Source of the DNA: Verrucomicrobiia bacterium
GTDB lineage: Bacteria; Verrucomicrobiota; Verrucomicrobiia; Limisphaerales; UBA11358
Length of the DNA: 53,957 nt
NCBI GenBank assembly: GCA_031290985.1
Contig: JARLJW010000070.1
Span: 1 to 53,957 of the forward strand
Reading direction: 5' to 3'
Shown here: positions 7,140 through 15,695 of the stretch, piece after piece
How positions within the stretch are numbered: position 1 is the first letter of the stretch
Layout of the letters: each line of letters begins with the position of its first letter
Position numbers and translations under genes: made by a program
The notes under the pieces: model-generated
What the model saw: the letters and a program-made list of their open reading frames with translations, nothing else
Database searches by the model: none
What the model was told of the DNA's origin: nothing

Positions 7140-7613
7140 ATGATCTTACGATTCTCGATGCTGATGGCGGCAAGCCTGTGCCTGTTGGGTTGCGCCAAAT
7201 CAAGCCAACCCGCCGGTGACACCAATGCCGGCACGAACGTCCCGGGCGTCGCCGCCGCGCCGGCAACTGCGGGCGAAATGACCACGACCGCCAGCGGTTT
7301 GAAGTATCAGGTTTTGAAACATGGCACCGGCACGGTTTCGCCCAAGGCCACGGACACGGTGAAGGTGCATTACGAGGGCAAATTGCTGGATGGCACCGTG
7401 TTTGACAGCTCCATCGCCCGCGGCCAGCCGATCAGCTTTCCGTTGAACGCCGTCATCCCCGGCTGGACGGAAGGACTGCAGCTGATGAAAGTGGGCGACA
7501 AGTTCAAGTTCGAGATTCCGGCGAACCTGGCTTACGGCGCGAACAGCCCCAGCCCGGCGATCCCGCCGAACAGCACGCTCGTCTTCGAGGTGGAATTGCT
7601 GGGGATCGAATAG
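7140..7613 (+). CDS. FKBP-type peptidyl-prolyl isomerase, lipoprotein
   Basis: A 157-residue lipoprotein. The signal peptide ends in a lipobox (LLGC, Cys at about 18), followed by a flexible Ala/Thr/Gly linker and a complete FKBP domain from about 45. Conserved pieces include GLKYQVLKHGTGTVSPKATD, VKVHYEGKLLDGTVFDSS, PLNAVIPGWTEGLQLMKVGD, IPANLAYG and a C-terminal FEVELLGIE. It should act as a prolyl isomerase or foldase anchored in the envelope. It stands alone: 95 bp after the PspC gene and 112 bp before the comM remnant. A T-run follows the stop codon, but I see no hairpin before it. Confidence 0.93.
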   Translation: MILRFSMLMAASLCLLGCAKSSQPAGDTNAGTNVPGVAAAPATAGEMTTTASGLKYQVLKHGTGTVSPKATDTVKVHYEGKLLDGTVFDSSIARGQPISFPLNAVIPGWTEGLQLMKVGDKFKFEIPANLAYGANSPSPAIPPNSTLVFEVELLGIE

Positions 7614-7725
7614 CGTCCTTTTTTATTGGCTCTTTTCCACGCGTCCTAAGCATCCCTGGTGTCCCTCGCCGGCCCCACCACAAATCCAATTTGCCCTTTC
7701 CCTCCGTTTCGCGCATAAATCCCCG

Positions 7726-7860
7726 ATGCCATCACGGGTCATGTCCGCCGCCGTCACGGGAATTAACGCCTATGCCGTCGAGATCGAGGTCGGGGCCAAC
7801 TGCGGCTATGCTGAGACCGTCAGCGTAGTGTTTTCTGGCAGTTGCCCGCTGAGCCATTAG
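7726..7860 (+). pseudogene. comM: Remnant of the comM/yifB N-terminus
   Basis: A 44-codon frame starts SRVMSAAVTGINAYAVEIEV and continues GANCGYAETVSVV. This is recognisably the first ~30 residues of the ComM/YifB Mg-chelatase-like AAA ATPase (SAAVxGIxAYxVEVEV...VIVGLPDAAVKES). The frame then departs from the family (FSGSCPLSH) and stops at TAG 7858-7860. A neighbouring frame would give a GLP-like continuation, which suggests a frameshift. The rest of the ~500-residue protein is absent because miaA begins 6 bp later. ComM genes often sit near dprA, and dprA is the second gene downstream. Confidence 0.6.
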
Positions 7861-7866
7861 ATCCCG

Positions 7867-8766
7867 ATGCAGAACCTGATCGTCATTCTCGGAACCAATG
7901 CCTCCGGCAAGAGCGAGCTGGGCATTCGCCTGGCGAACCATCTGGGCGGCGAAATTGTCTCCGCCGACTCGCGCCAGGTCTATCGCGGCCTGGACCTGGG
8001 CAGCGGGAAGATCACCCCGGCCCAGGCCGGTACGGTAAAACATCACCTCATTGACGTCGCTGACCTGTCGGATTATTTCTCCCTGGCCCAGTATCAGCGG
8101 GCCGCTTACAGCGCCATTGATTCCATTTCCGGGTCGGGTCGGCGGCCGCTCCTCGTCGGCGGGACCGGTTTGTACATCAGCGCGATTGTCGCCGGTTATG
8201 AGCTGGTGGAGGTTCCCCCCAACGACCCGCTGCGCACGGAGCTTGAGGGCCTGCCTTTGCCGCAGTTGGTGGCCCGACTTGAAAAGGCCGACCCGGCGGC
8301 CGCCAGCCGCATTGATAAAGGCAACCGGCGCCGGCTCATCCGGGCCATCGAAATCGCCGCCGGCGGCGGCACGCACACGACCGCCCACCAAAGTTCGCCG
8401 CGCTACAACTGCCTGCAACTGGGGCTGACCTGGCCCCGCGAAATCCTCGAGCAAAGAATCGAGCAACGCCTCCGGGACCGGCTGGCCAACGGCATGATCG
8501 AGGAAGTCGCCGGACTTCGCGCCCGGGGCGTGCCCGACCTCCGGCTGGAAAAGCTCGGGCTGGAGTACCGGTACATCACGCGCTTTCTCCGGGGCGAGCT
8601 GGCCACCCTCGACGACCTGCGCCGGGAACTTGGCATTGCCATCCGCCAGTTTGCCAAAGGCCAGATCACCTGGTTCAAGCGCGACCGCCGGATTCTGTGG
8701 CTGGATCCCTTCGGCGATTATTTTCAAGAAGCCTGCGACCGCGTCCGGGAATGGGAGGCGGGCTAG
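7867..8766 (+). CDS. miaA: tRNA dimethylallyltransferase
   Basis: A 299-residue MiaA, which transfers a dimethylallyl group to N6 of A37 in tRNAs reading codons that begin with U. Visible features: P-loop GTNASGKS at residues 9-16, the tRNA/DMAPP site DSRQVYRGLD, HHLIDV, and LLVGGTGLYISAIVAGYE. Further on are NRRRLIRAIEI, LGLTWPREILEQRIEQRL and a C-terminal LGLEYRYITRFLRGE followed by FAKGQITWFKRD. Length is normal. The start ATG lies 6 bp after the stop of the comM remnant; there is no convincing ribosome-binding site, so it may have been co-translated with the former upstream gene. It is a housekeeping gene. Confidence 0.95.
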   Translation: MQNLIVILGTNASGKSELGIRLANHLGGEIVSADSRQVYRGLDLGSGKITPAQAGTVKHHLIDVADLSDYFSLAQYQRAAYSAIDSISGSGRRPLLVGGTGLYISAIVAGYELVEVPPNDPLRTELEGLPLPQLVARLEKADPAAASRIDKGNRRRLIRAIEIAAGGGTHTTAHQSSPRYNCLQLGLTWPREILEQRIEQRLRDRLANGMIEEVAGLRARGVPDLRLEKLGLEYRYITRFLRGELATLDDLRRELGIAIRQFAKGQITWFKRDRRILWLDPFGDYFQEACDRVREWEAG

Positions 8767-9271
8767 GCCAGGGCGAAAAAGAGTCACCCATTAGTACTTC
8801 AAGCGGGCTGCCGACCGGAAGGCGTGTCAACGGATAAAATGGTTTTAGTTACCAAATTGTTTTGTTCGGGTTCTGTCAGTACTTGCCCTGCGCTGGCTTT
8901 TTGCCGGCCTTACTGGTCATTACGTCTCGTCTCTCTTGCCACCCGCCAACTCAATTCCCAAACTCATAGATTGCCTTTTGCTCGTCATTCTACCACCGCC
9001 CAAACAATCCTTCATTGCGAATAGATTGCGCCTTCATTCCGCCCGCAGCCAAATCGTCCGCGAAAGTGGAGTTTGTCGTGCGGTGACAAATGGCCCGTCC
9101 GCCACGGACCGCCAGCCGCCCTGCACATCAGCCTCTGTCAGTGGTTTAAAACTTTGTTCCTTTAGGCCTTGGTTGTTCGTCCCATCCGGGTTCAGTGCCG
9201 GTCACCGGCTCCGGGTCTTGCGAGGTAAAAAACGTTCTTGCCGCCCCGCCCGCGACTGGCTATCAAACCGG
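8767..9271. other. Intergenic stretch without recognisable gene
   Basis: About 500 bp between miaA and dprA. An open frame continuous with dprA runs back to 8936, but its product is unlike DprA and rich in Ser, Arg, Cys and Pro. Base composition is lower in G+C than the neighbouring genes. I see no tRNA, repeat copy or clear terminator here. It could be further debris of the decayed comM locus, but no comM motif is readable. Confidence 0.5.
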
Positions 9272-10381
9272 ATGGATTCCCGGGAAGCGCTGGTGGCATT
9301 GAACATGATTGAAGGCGTCGGGCCCGTGCGCGCCCGGTCGCTGATCGAATTCTTTGGCGAGGCGCCCAAAATCCTTTCCGCCTCCAAAGGCGAACTGCTG
9401 CGCGTCCGCAATATCGGCGAGGACACGGCGGAGAAAATTGCCACCTGGGAAAAATCCGTGGATCTCGCAGGCGAGCTGAAGCGCATCAGCGATTACGGCT
9501 GCCACATCGTCATTTCTTCCGATGAAAATTATCCCGCCTCGCTGCGCGAAATCTACGACCCGCCGCTGGTGTTGTACGTCAAAGGTGAATTGACCGCGAA
9601 GGACAAGAACTCCGTGGCGATGGTGGGCTCGCGGATGACGACGCATTACGGGATCGAGACGGCGCGCAAGCTGGCGTATCAGCTCGCGTACGTGGGCGTG
9701 ACGGTGGTGAGCGGCGGCGCACGCGGCATCGACACGGCGGCGCATCAAGGGGCATTGAGCGGAAAGGGGCGGACCATCGCGGTGCTGGGCACGGGCATCA
9801 ACCTTGTGTTTCCGGTCGAGAACGCGGAGCTGTTCGAGCGCATCGCGGCGAACGGCGCGGTGATGACGCAGTTTCCGTTCAACCGGCCGGCGGACAAGCA
9901 GTCGTTCCCGATCCGCAACCGCATCGTGGCGGGCATGACGCTGGGGACGGTGGTGGTGGAGGCGAATTTGACGAGCGGTTCGCTCATCACGGCGAATTTT
10001 GCCACGGAATACGGACGGCAGATTTTTGCGGTGCCGGGGCGGATCGATTCGCCGCGCAGCAAGGGCTGTCACGATCTGATCAAGAAGGGCGCGAAGCTGT
10101 GCGAAGGCGTGGAGGACATCCTGAGCGAGTTTGAGTATCTGTTCCCGGCGACCAACCGTCCGCCGTCCGCCAACGAGACGGGCGTGTTGCCGGCGCTGGA
10201 GTTGAACCCCAATGAGCAGAGCGTTTTTACGGCGGTGAAGCTGGAGGAGGAATCGAGCATCGACGAGATCATCCGGGCGAGCGGGCTGCCCAGCTCGGCG
10301 GTGAACGTGGCGTTGTTCAGCCTGGAGATGAAGCGGCTGGTGCGGCAGTTGCCGGGGAAGTTGTTTGTGCGGAGCAAGTGA
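9272..10381 (+). CDS. dprA: DNA processing protein DprA
   Basis: A 369-residue DprA, which loads RecA on single-stranded DNA during natural transformation. The N-terminal ~65 residues carry helix-hairpin-helix segments (MIEGVGPVRARSLIEFFG; LLRVRNIGEDTAEKI). The Rossmann-like core follows with YPASLREIYDPPLVLYVKGEL, VAMVGSRMTTHYG, VVSGGARGIDTAAHQGAL, TIAVLGTGINLVFPVEN, FPIRNRIVAG and VVVEANLTSGSLITA. The C-terminus holds a winged-helix (SSIDEIIRASGLPSSAVNVALFSLEMKRLVRQLPGKLF). I choose ATG 9272 because protein-like sequence begins there. It lies two genes after the comM remnant. Confidence 0.93.
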   Translation: MDSREALVALNMIEGVGPVRARSLIEFFGEAPKILSASKGELLRVRNIGEDTAEKIATWEKSVDLAGELKRISDYGCHIVISSDENYPASLREIYDPPLVLYVKGELTAKDKNSVAMVGSRMTTHYGIETARKLAYQLAYVGVTVVSGGARGIDTAAHQGALSGKGRTIAVLGTGINLVFPVENAELFERIAANGAVMTQFPFNRPADKQSFPIRNRIVAGMTLGTVVVEANLTSGSLITANFATEYGRQIFAVPGRIDSPRSKGCHDLIKKGAKLCEGVEDILSEFEYLFPATNRPPSANETGVLPALELNPNEQSVFTAVKLEEESSIDEIIRASGLPSSAVNVALFSLEMKRLVRQLPGKLFVRSK

Positions 10382-10418
10382 CCGCCGTTGGCCGCGGAAC
10401 CGGCGGGCGGTCAATTGT

Positions 10419-10444
10419 CTGTAACCTTTGCTGATATTTCCATA
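10419..10444 (+). promoter_or_regulatory. Putative sigma-factor promoter, copy 1
   Basis: CTGTAACCTTTGC at 10419-10431 is followed, at fixed spacing, by TTCCATA at 10438-10444. The identical arrangement occurs before the kinase gene at 11239-11264. A TGTAAC/TAATAT pair with 17-bp spacing can also be drawn here. The 18-bp gap to the ATG suggests a very short leader. It is likely read by the sigma factor encoded directly downstream or by a relative. Confidence 0.5.
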
Positions 10445-10461
10445 ATATCCAGATAAAGATA

Positions 10462-11214
10462 ATGGCAGGAAGTGAAAGCACGCAGATGGCCGTCCCGCCC
10501 GCGCAGGTGTTCGCCACCACTCATTGGTCGGTGGTGGTGACGGCGGCGGGGAGTGACGCGCCACGTGCCCGGGCGGCGTTGGCGCACCTCTGCCAGATAT
10601 ATTGGTATCCCATTTATCATTTCGTTCGCCGGCAGGGCCATGCCAGGCATGACGCGGAGGATTTCACTCAAGAATTCTTTGCGCGGCTGCTGGAAAAAAA
10701 CTGGATCGCCCACGCCGACCAATCACGCGGCCGGTTTCGGACCTTCCTGCTGCTGGTGCTGAAGCGCTTTCTGGCGGGCGAGTGGCACAAGGCAAATGCG
10801 CAGAAGCGGGGCGGCGCCCGCCCCTGCCTGCCGCTGCCGCTGGCCACGGCCGAGACGCGCTATGCGCTCGAACCCGCCGCCGTGGGCACCCCCGAGCAGG
10901 CGTTTGAGAAGCAATGGGCGTTGACCTTGCTGGAGACCGTTCTACGCGAGTTGCGCCGGGAGTATGAGCAGGCGGAGCGCGGCCGGTTGTTTGAGGCGCT
11001 CAAGCCCTGCCTCATGGGCAGCCGCGAGTCGCAGCCTTATGCCACGCTGGCCGCCGAACAGGCGATGTCCGAGGGCGCGGTAAAAGTGGCGGTTCACCGG
11101 TTGCGGCAACGGTACCGGGAACGGCTCAAAGCTGAAATTGCCCGCACGGTGGCCTCGCCGGCGGATGTGGACGCCGAAATGCGCCACCTGTTTCGCGTCC
11201 TGACGCGGAGTTGA
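10462..11214 (+). CDS. Sigma-70-family (ECF-like) RNA polymerase sigma factor, FATTHW type
   Basis: A 250-residue sigma factor of the class found in Planctomycetes and Verrucomicrobia. It begins with FATTHWSVVVTAA, has a region 2-like segment (LCQIYWYPIYHFVRRQGHAR; DAEDFTQEFFARLLEKNW; GRFRTFLLLVLKRFL) and a region 4 helix-turn-helix near the end (PYATLAAEQAMSEGAVKVAVHRLRQRYR). The spacer between regions 2 and 4 is longer than in ordinary ECF factors. No anti-sigma gene is present; instead the next gene is a zinc-ribbon Ser/Thr kinase on the same strand, 73 bp away, preceded by the same promoter-like motif. Phosphorylation-based control by the kinase is a reasonable inference. Confidence 0.9.
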   Translation: MAGSESTQMAVPPAQVFATTHWSVVVTAAGSDAPRARAALAHLCQIYWYPIYHFVRRQGHARHDAEDFTQEFFARLLEKNWIAHADQSRGRFRTFLLLVLKRFLAGEWHKANAQKRGGARPCLPLPLATAETRYALEPAAVGTPEQAFEKQWALTLLETVLRELRREYEQAERGRLFEALKPCLMGSRESQPYATLAAEQAMSEGAVKVAVHRLRQRYRERLKAEIARTVASPADVDAEMRHLFRVLTRS

Positions 11215-11238
11215 CGGGCACCATTTTATCAGGCCGCA

Positions 11239-11264
11239 CTGTAACCTTTGCCGGCGGTTCCATA
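11239..11264 (+). promoter_or_regulatory. Putative sigma-factor promoter, copy 2
   Basis: CTGTAACCTTTGC (11239-11251) and TTCCATA (11258-11264) repeat the motif found before the sigma-factor gene with the same 6-base gap, although the gap sequence differs. Conservation of the two blocks but not of the gap argues for a shared promoter rather than a recent duplication. It also implies that the kinase starts at ATG 11288, because a GTG at 11273 would lie almost on the transcript start. Confidence 0.55.
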
Positions 11265-11287
11265 GTGAACAGGTGAAGGATAAAAAT

Positions 11288-14200
11288 ATGGAGACCAAAC
11301 GCATCTGTTCGTACTGCGGCAAGACGCTCGCGGCCAATACGCCGGAGGGCCTGTGCCCCGAATGTCTGCTCAAGGCCGGTCTGGGTTCGGGCATGGACCT
11401 CGGAGCGGATACCGAAGCGGGCGCCTCCCGCCCGGGCTTCGTGCCCCCGACGGTGGCCGAACTCGCGCCGCTTTTTCCACAACTCGAAATCATTGAGTTG
11501 ATCGGCCAGGGTGGCATGGGGGCCGTCTATAAGGCGCGGCAAAAGGAGCTTGAACGCACGGTGGCCCTCAAGATTCTGCCCCCCGGCATTGGCCAGGATT
11601 CCGCGTTTGCCGGACGTTTCGCGCGTGAAGCCAAAGCGCTGGCGCGGCTCAATCATCCCGGCATCGTCACCCTCTACGAGTTTGGGAAGGTCAACCCGCC
11701 GCCGGTGAACCCCGCACCGCAACCGCCCCTGTATTACTTTCTGATGGAGTTCGTTGATGGCGTAAACCTGCGGCAGTTGTTAAGCGCCAGCCGCCTCGCG
11801 CCCCGCGAGGCGCTGGCGATCGTGCCACAGATCTGCGATGCCCTCCAGTATGCCCATGACGCCGGCATTGTTCACCGCGACATCAAACCGGAAAACATCC
11901 TGCTCGACCGCCGCGGGCGGGTGAAGGTGGCGGACTTTGGGCTGGCCAAGCTGGTGGGAAACAGCGACGAAGCGGCGGCCGGCGGCGCAACTGCCGCCGG
12001 GCTGCCGGCGCTGACGGCCACCGGCAAAATCATGGGCACACCCCAATACATGGCTCCCGAGCAGGTCGAGCATCCCGCCGCCGTGGATCACCGCGCGGAC
12101 ATTTACGCCTTGGGCGTCGTGTTTTACCAGATGCTTACCGGCGAGCTGCCCGGCAAGCAGATCGAACCGCCGTCGAGGAAGGTTCAAATTGACGTGCGGC
12201 TGGATGAGATCGTGCTGCGGGCGATGGAAAAAAATCCCAAACTCCGCTACCAGCAGGTCAGCGAAGTGAAAACCCGGGTGGCAACGCTGGCCGCTACGAG
12301 CAGCGCTGGCAGTCCGGCGGCAGCGGAACCCGGCGCCGGTGAATTCGCGGCCCGGGAAAAATTCGGCGTATGGCTGCCGCTGGTGCTCCTGGCGGGCGTG
12401 CTGGCGCTCCTTTTTTGGCGCAGTTTTGTTCCGGGGCAGGTGCTGTTTTCCAACGACAGCCCCCTGGGCATCCGCCTGGCCGGATGGATGCAGCTGCCTG
12501 CGGGATTGCTGGGCCGGTGGGACGATCTTAACGGCCTCGGATTCAATGCCGGCTCATACGGCGTATCCATCAGCACATTGATCCTTTGGGTGCTCGGTCC
12601 GCTCGGCGCCAGCAAATTCCTGGCTCCGGTCATATTGTGCCTCCTCGGGCTGTGTGCCTGGTTCTCGTTTCAGCGCCTGCGCCTGACACCGTTCGCCGCG
12701 CTCCTGGGCGCTTTGGGAGTGGCCCTCAGCTCGAACTTTTTTTCGGCCGCCTGCTGGGGAGTTGCTTCAACCGTCCTGGGCATTGGCATGAGCTATCTGG
12801 CCATCGGCCTGGTGGCGTCGGCGAACCGGGCCGTTCGCCCGCTCGAACGCCGGGCATCCTTCGCCTTGGCCGGCTTGGCGGCCGGGGTCGGGATTATTGA
12901 AGCGGCCGATATCGGGGTTGTCTTCGGCCTCGTGGTTCTTGCCTTCGTGGTATTTTGTTCGCTGGTTGAAGCGGGCTCGTTTCGAGCCCGGGCCGTCCGC
13001 AGCGTTCTCCGGGTGCTGGTCGTGGGCGGTTTTGCCTTCTTAATGGCCGGGCAGACGTTTATCGGCCTGATCAACACCCAGGCCAGCGGCGTGACCGGAC
13101 CGGCGCCAGTACAAGATGCGGAATGGCAGGCCCAGCGTTGGGATTGGGCCACGCAATGGAGCCTGCCGAAAGCTGAAACGCTCAGCCTGGTCGTTCCGGG
13201 TCTGTTTGGCTATCGGATGGACACTTCTGATGGGGGAAATTACCGGGGCGGGATTGGCCGGACCCCGGCCATTGACCGCTGGATTGACAACGGCCGGCAG
13301 GGGCCGCAACCGCAGGGATTGATGCGTTTTGCCGGTGGCGGCGGTTATGTGGGGCTGCCGGTCGCTTTGGTTGCGCTTTGGACCGCGCTCCAGTCGCTCC
13401 GCAGAAGGGATTCCGTCTTCACGCTGCCGGAGCGGAGGATGATCTGGTTTTGGTGCGGCCTGGGCATCGTCTGCCTCCTGCTGGCCTTTGGCCGCTTTGC
13501 CCCGTTTTATCACCTGCTCCGAGGGCTGCCGTATTTTTCGACCTTCCGCAACCCGATCCAATTCCTGAACCCGATGATTTTTTCGGTGTCCATCCTCTTC
13601 GCCCATGGTCTCGATGCGCTATGGCGTCAATACATGGCAGCCGGAAGTCCGGTTTCTGCGGCCAGTGGGCCCGGGAACTGGTGGCGCCCGGCCAGCCGGT
13701 TCGACCGGCGCTGGACAATCGCTTGTGCGCTGGCCTTGGGGTTAATCCTGCTGGCTTGGATGGTGTACGCCAGTTCCAGGGAATCGCTTGCCCACGCCAT
13801 CGGGCTGGCCGGATTTGACGAACAAACTTCACAACTCATGGCGGCTTTCAGCATCCGCCAGACGGGTTGGTTTGCGTTGGCTTTCATTTTGGCCGCCGGC
13901 CTGTTGTCGGCGATCATCGGTTCCGGGTTCACCGGCCCGCGGGCGAAGTGGGGGGCTTCGCTACTGGGCTTGCTGCTGGTCTGTGACCTGAGCCGCGCCA
14001 ATCTGCCGTGGATCATTCATTATGATTATCGGGAAAAATACGCCACCAACGACGTCCTTGAATTCCTGCGGCAGAAACCCTGTGAGCACCGGGTTGCGGG
14101 GCTGCCTTGGGTCACCACCCGGCAGTCATCCACGCTGGATGAGCTGTACCGCATTGAGTGGGCGCAGCATCATTTCTTCTATTACAATATCCAATCCCTC

Positions 14201-15082
14201 GACCTCGTTCAGATACCGAGGATGCCTGCGGACTTGGCCGCCTTCGAAGCGGCGCTTCGCCCGGAGGACGCGCACCCTCTGTTCCGCCTGGCCCGCCGCT
14301 GGCAATTGACCAACACGCGTTATCTCCTGGGTCCCGCTTCCGGCCTCAACCAGCTCAACGCCGGACTCCGTCCCGGTGACCTCCGCTTCCGGATCGCCCG
14401 CGGTTTCGATCTGGTGCCAAAACCCGGCGTGACCAAGCCGGCCAAACTGGAAGACCTCACGGCCGTCTTCAATCCCGACGGCCAGTATGCCATTTTTGAG
14501 TTCACCGACGCCTTGCCGCGCGCCAAAATGTATTCCCATTGGCAGGTCACCACCAATGACCAGGCCGCGCTGGCACAACTCGGCAGCGCCGCGTTCGACC
14601 CGCAAAAGACCGTCTTGGTGGATTCCGTGCTGCCGGGCGGCCAAATGATTGAAAGCGGCGGGAATGGCGGGAGCGAAGGCACGGTCGAGTTCGCCGATTA
14701 CAGCTCGAAACACATCGTGCTTAAGACCCGGGCCGAACTCGCGTCCGTGCTGCTGCTCAACGACCGGTTTGACCCGGCCTGGCGGGTTACCGTTGATGGC
14801 AAACCCGCGTCGTTGCTCCGTTGCAACTACATCATGCGCGGGGTGCAACTGGCGCCGGGCGATCATACCATCGAGTTCACTTTTGAAATTGCCGTCGGCC
14901 TGCCCTTCGCGCGCGTGGAAGTTGAACCCGACACGCAGTTGGTTGAATTCATCTTCAAGGTTCCCACCGGCCTGCCTTCCTATTTCACCCTGCTGGCCTT
15001 TGGTGCCGGCTTCATTCTCCTGGTCGTGCTCCGGGTGGCCGGGCGGCGAAACGCCTCGTCGCAGAGAAGGAAAACCGGTTGA
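11288..15082 (+). CDS. Ser/Thr kinase fused to a YfhO-like polytopic membrane protein
   Basis: A 1,264-residue fusion. It begins with a zinc ribbon (Cys7, 10, 23, 26), then a complete Hanks-type kinase at about 60-330: GQGGMG loop, VALK lysine, HRDIKPEN at about 197, DFG at about 217 and MAPEQ. From about 360 it becomes a large membrane protein with a dozen or more hydrophobic segments, the phrases LFSNDSPLG and FRNPIQFLNP, and a soluble C-terminal beta domain. This matches the YfhO family, predicted membrane glycosyltransferases. The ATG at 11288 has AAGGA 7 bp upstream. Kinases of this type normally end in one or a few membrane helices, so the YfhO portion is notable. One continuous frame supports a real fusion. 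Confidence 0.85.
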   Translation: METKRICSYCGKTLAANTPEGLCPECLLKAGLGSGMDLGADTEAGASRPGFVPPTVAELAPLFPQLEIIELIGQGGMGAVYKARQKELERTVALKILPPGIGQDSAFAGRFAREAKALARLNHPGIVTLYEFGKVNPPPVNPAPQPPLYYFLMEFVDGVNLRQLLSASRLAPREALAIVPQICDALQYAHDAGIVHRDIKPENILLDRRGRVKVADFGLAKLVGNSDEAAAGGATAAGLPALTATGKIMGTPQYMAPEQVEHPAAVDHRADIYALGVVFYQMLTGELPGKQIEPPSRKVQIDVRLDEIVLRAMEKNPKLRYQQVSEVKTRVATLAATSSAGSPAAAEPGAGEFAAREKFGVWLPLVLLAGVLALLFWRSFVPGQVLFSNDSPLGIRLAGWMQLPAGLLGRWDDLNGLGFNAGSYGVSISTLILWVLGPLGASKFLAPVILCLLGLCAWFSFQRLRLTPFAALLGALGVALSSNFFSAACWGVASTVLGIGMSYLAIGLVASANRAVRPLERRASFALAGLAAGVGIIEAADIGVVFGLVVLAFVVFCSLVEAGSFRARAVRSVLRVLVVGGFAFLMAGQTFIGLINTQASGVTGPAPVQDAEWQAQRWDWATQWSLPKAETLSLVVPGLFGYRMDTSDGGNYRGGIGRTPAIDRWIDNGRQGPQPQGLMRFAGGGGYVGLPVALVALWTALQSLRRRDSVFTLPERRMIWFWCGLGIVCLLLAFGRFAPFYHLLRGLPYFSTFRNPIQFLNPMIFSVSILFAHGLDALWRQYMAAGSPVSAASGPGNWWRPASRFDRRWTIACALALGLILLAWMVYASSRESLAHAIGLAGFDEQTSQLMAAFSIRQTGWFALAFILAAGLLSAIIGSGFTGPRAKWGASLLGLLLVCDLSRANLPWIIHYDYREKYATNDVLEFLRQKPCEHRVAGLPWVTTRQSSTLDELYRIEWAQHHFFYYNIQSLDLVQIPRMPADLAAFEAALRPEDAHPLFRLARRWQLTNTRYLLGPASGLNQLNAGLRPGDLRFRIARGFDLVPKPGVTKPAKLEDLTAVFNPDGQYAIFEFTDALPRAKMYSHWQVTTNDQAALAQLGSAAFDPQKTVLVDSVLPGGQMIESGGNGGSEGTVEFADYSSKHIVLKTRAELASVLLLNDRFDPAWRVTVDGKPASLLRCNYIMRGVQLAPGDHTIEFTFEIAVGLPFARVEVEPDTQLVEFIFKVPTGLPSYFTLLAFGAGFILLVVLRVAGRRNASSQRRKTG

Positions 15083-15243
15083 ATAAGATGGTGCGCTGCC
15101 AATTAAATACCGAAGGTTGGTTTCCTTGGGCGGCGTGCCTGTCCAATCAACCGCGTATTTCCCGCCGGGAACGCGGAGCTGTCCGGGCGGCAAGCGAGGG
15201 GGACATGTCCCAACTGCGCCAAGGTCACCAGGAACCATTATAG
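15083..15243. other. Short non-coding gap before the BlaI-like operators
   Basis: A gap between the kinase fusion and the BlaI-like gene, ending at its operators. I see no small gene or convincing terminator hairpin here; it should hold the promoter of the BlaI/M56 pair upstream of the first operator. Confidence 0.4.
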
Positions 15244-15307
15244 ATGTGTGAATCTTTCACACATTCCGCTTGACGGCGGCGGGCGAATGTGTGAATGTTT
15301 CACATAT
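15244..15307 (+). promoter_or_regulatory. Tandem BlaI/MecI-type operators; the second overlaps the start codon
   Basis: Two dyads with the same arm sequence. The first spans 15244-15264, arms ATGTGTGAA and TTCACACAT around TCT (perfect). The second spans 15287-15307, arms ATGTGTGAA and TTCACATAT around TGT (one mismatch). Centres are 43 bp apart, about four helical turns, so two repressor dimers would bind the same face. The ATG of the BlaI-like gene (15306) lies inside the second dyad. This is a strong prediction of autorepression. Confidence 0.75.
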
Positions 15308-15695
15308 GAACCCCGTTGACCTGAATCAAAACGAGCTGGAGGCCCTGCGGATTCTTTGGGAACACAGCGAGCTGAAGCCGGCGGAGGTCCAGGCCCGTTT
15401 CTCGTGGCCGATCGAAAACGCCACCCTGCGCTCGGTGCTGGTGAACCTCGTCGAGAAGAAACACATCGCCCGCCGGCTGCAGGGGAAGGCTTTCTTCTAT
15501 GCGGCGCGGGTTCCCAAGGCCACGCTGCTCCAGAATGTGATGCAGCATCTGGCCCGGGTGTTTGCCGGCGGGTCCAACCAGGAACTGGTCGCGCAACTGG
15601 TGGAAACAGCGGACATCAAACCCGCCGACCTGCTGCTCCTCCGCCAGACGGCGGCGGGATCAACACCGTCCAAAAGCAAAAGGAAAACCAAATGA
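15306..15695 (+). CDS. BlaI/MecI-family transcriptional repressor
   Basis: A 129-residue winged-helix repressor: LNQNELEALRILWEHSELKPAEVQARF, ATLRSVLVNLVEKKHIARRLQGKAFFYAARV, followed by a C-terminal dimerisation and cleavage region with LLQNVMQHLARVFAGGSNQELVAQLV. It is of the usual length. Proteins of this family bind dyads upstream of their operon and are cleaved when the partner M56 metallopeptidase senses a ligand. The stop codon overlaps the metallopeptidase start (ATGA), and two matched operators precede it. The start ATG 15306 lies inside the second operator. The basic tail (SKSKRKTK) is unusual but may be unimportant. Confidence 0.9.
   Translation: MNPVDLNQNELEALRILWEHSELKPAEVQARFSWPIENATLRSVLVNLVEKKHIARRLQGKAFFYAARVPKATLLQNVMQHLARVFAGGSNQELVAQLVETADIKPADLLLLRQTAAGSTPSKSKRKTK

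Noticed and set aside
11273..11287. GTG start for the kinase-YfhO fusion
   Set aside because: It would lie almost at the predicted transcript start and has no ribosome-binding site, whereas ATG 11288 has AAGGA 7 bp upstream.
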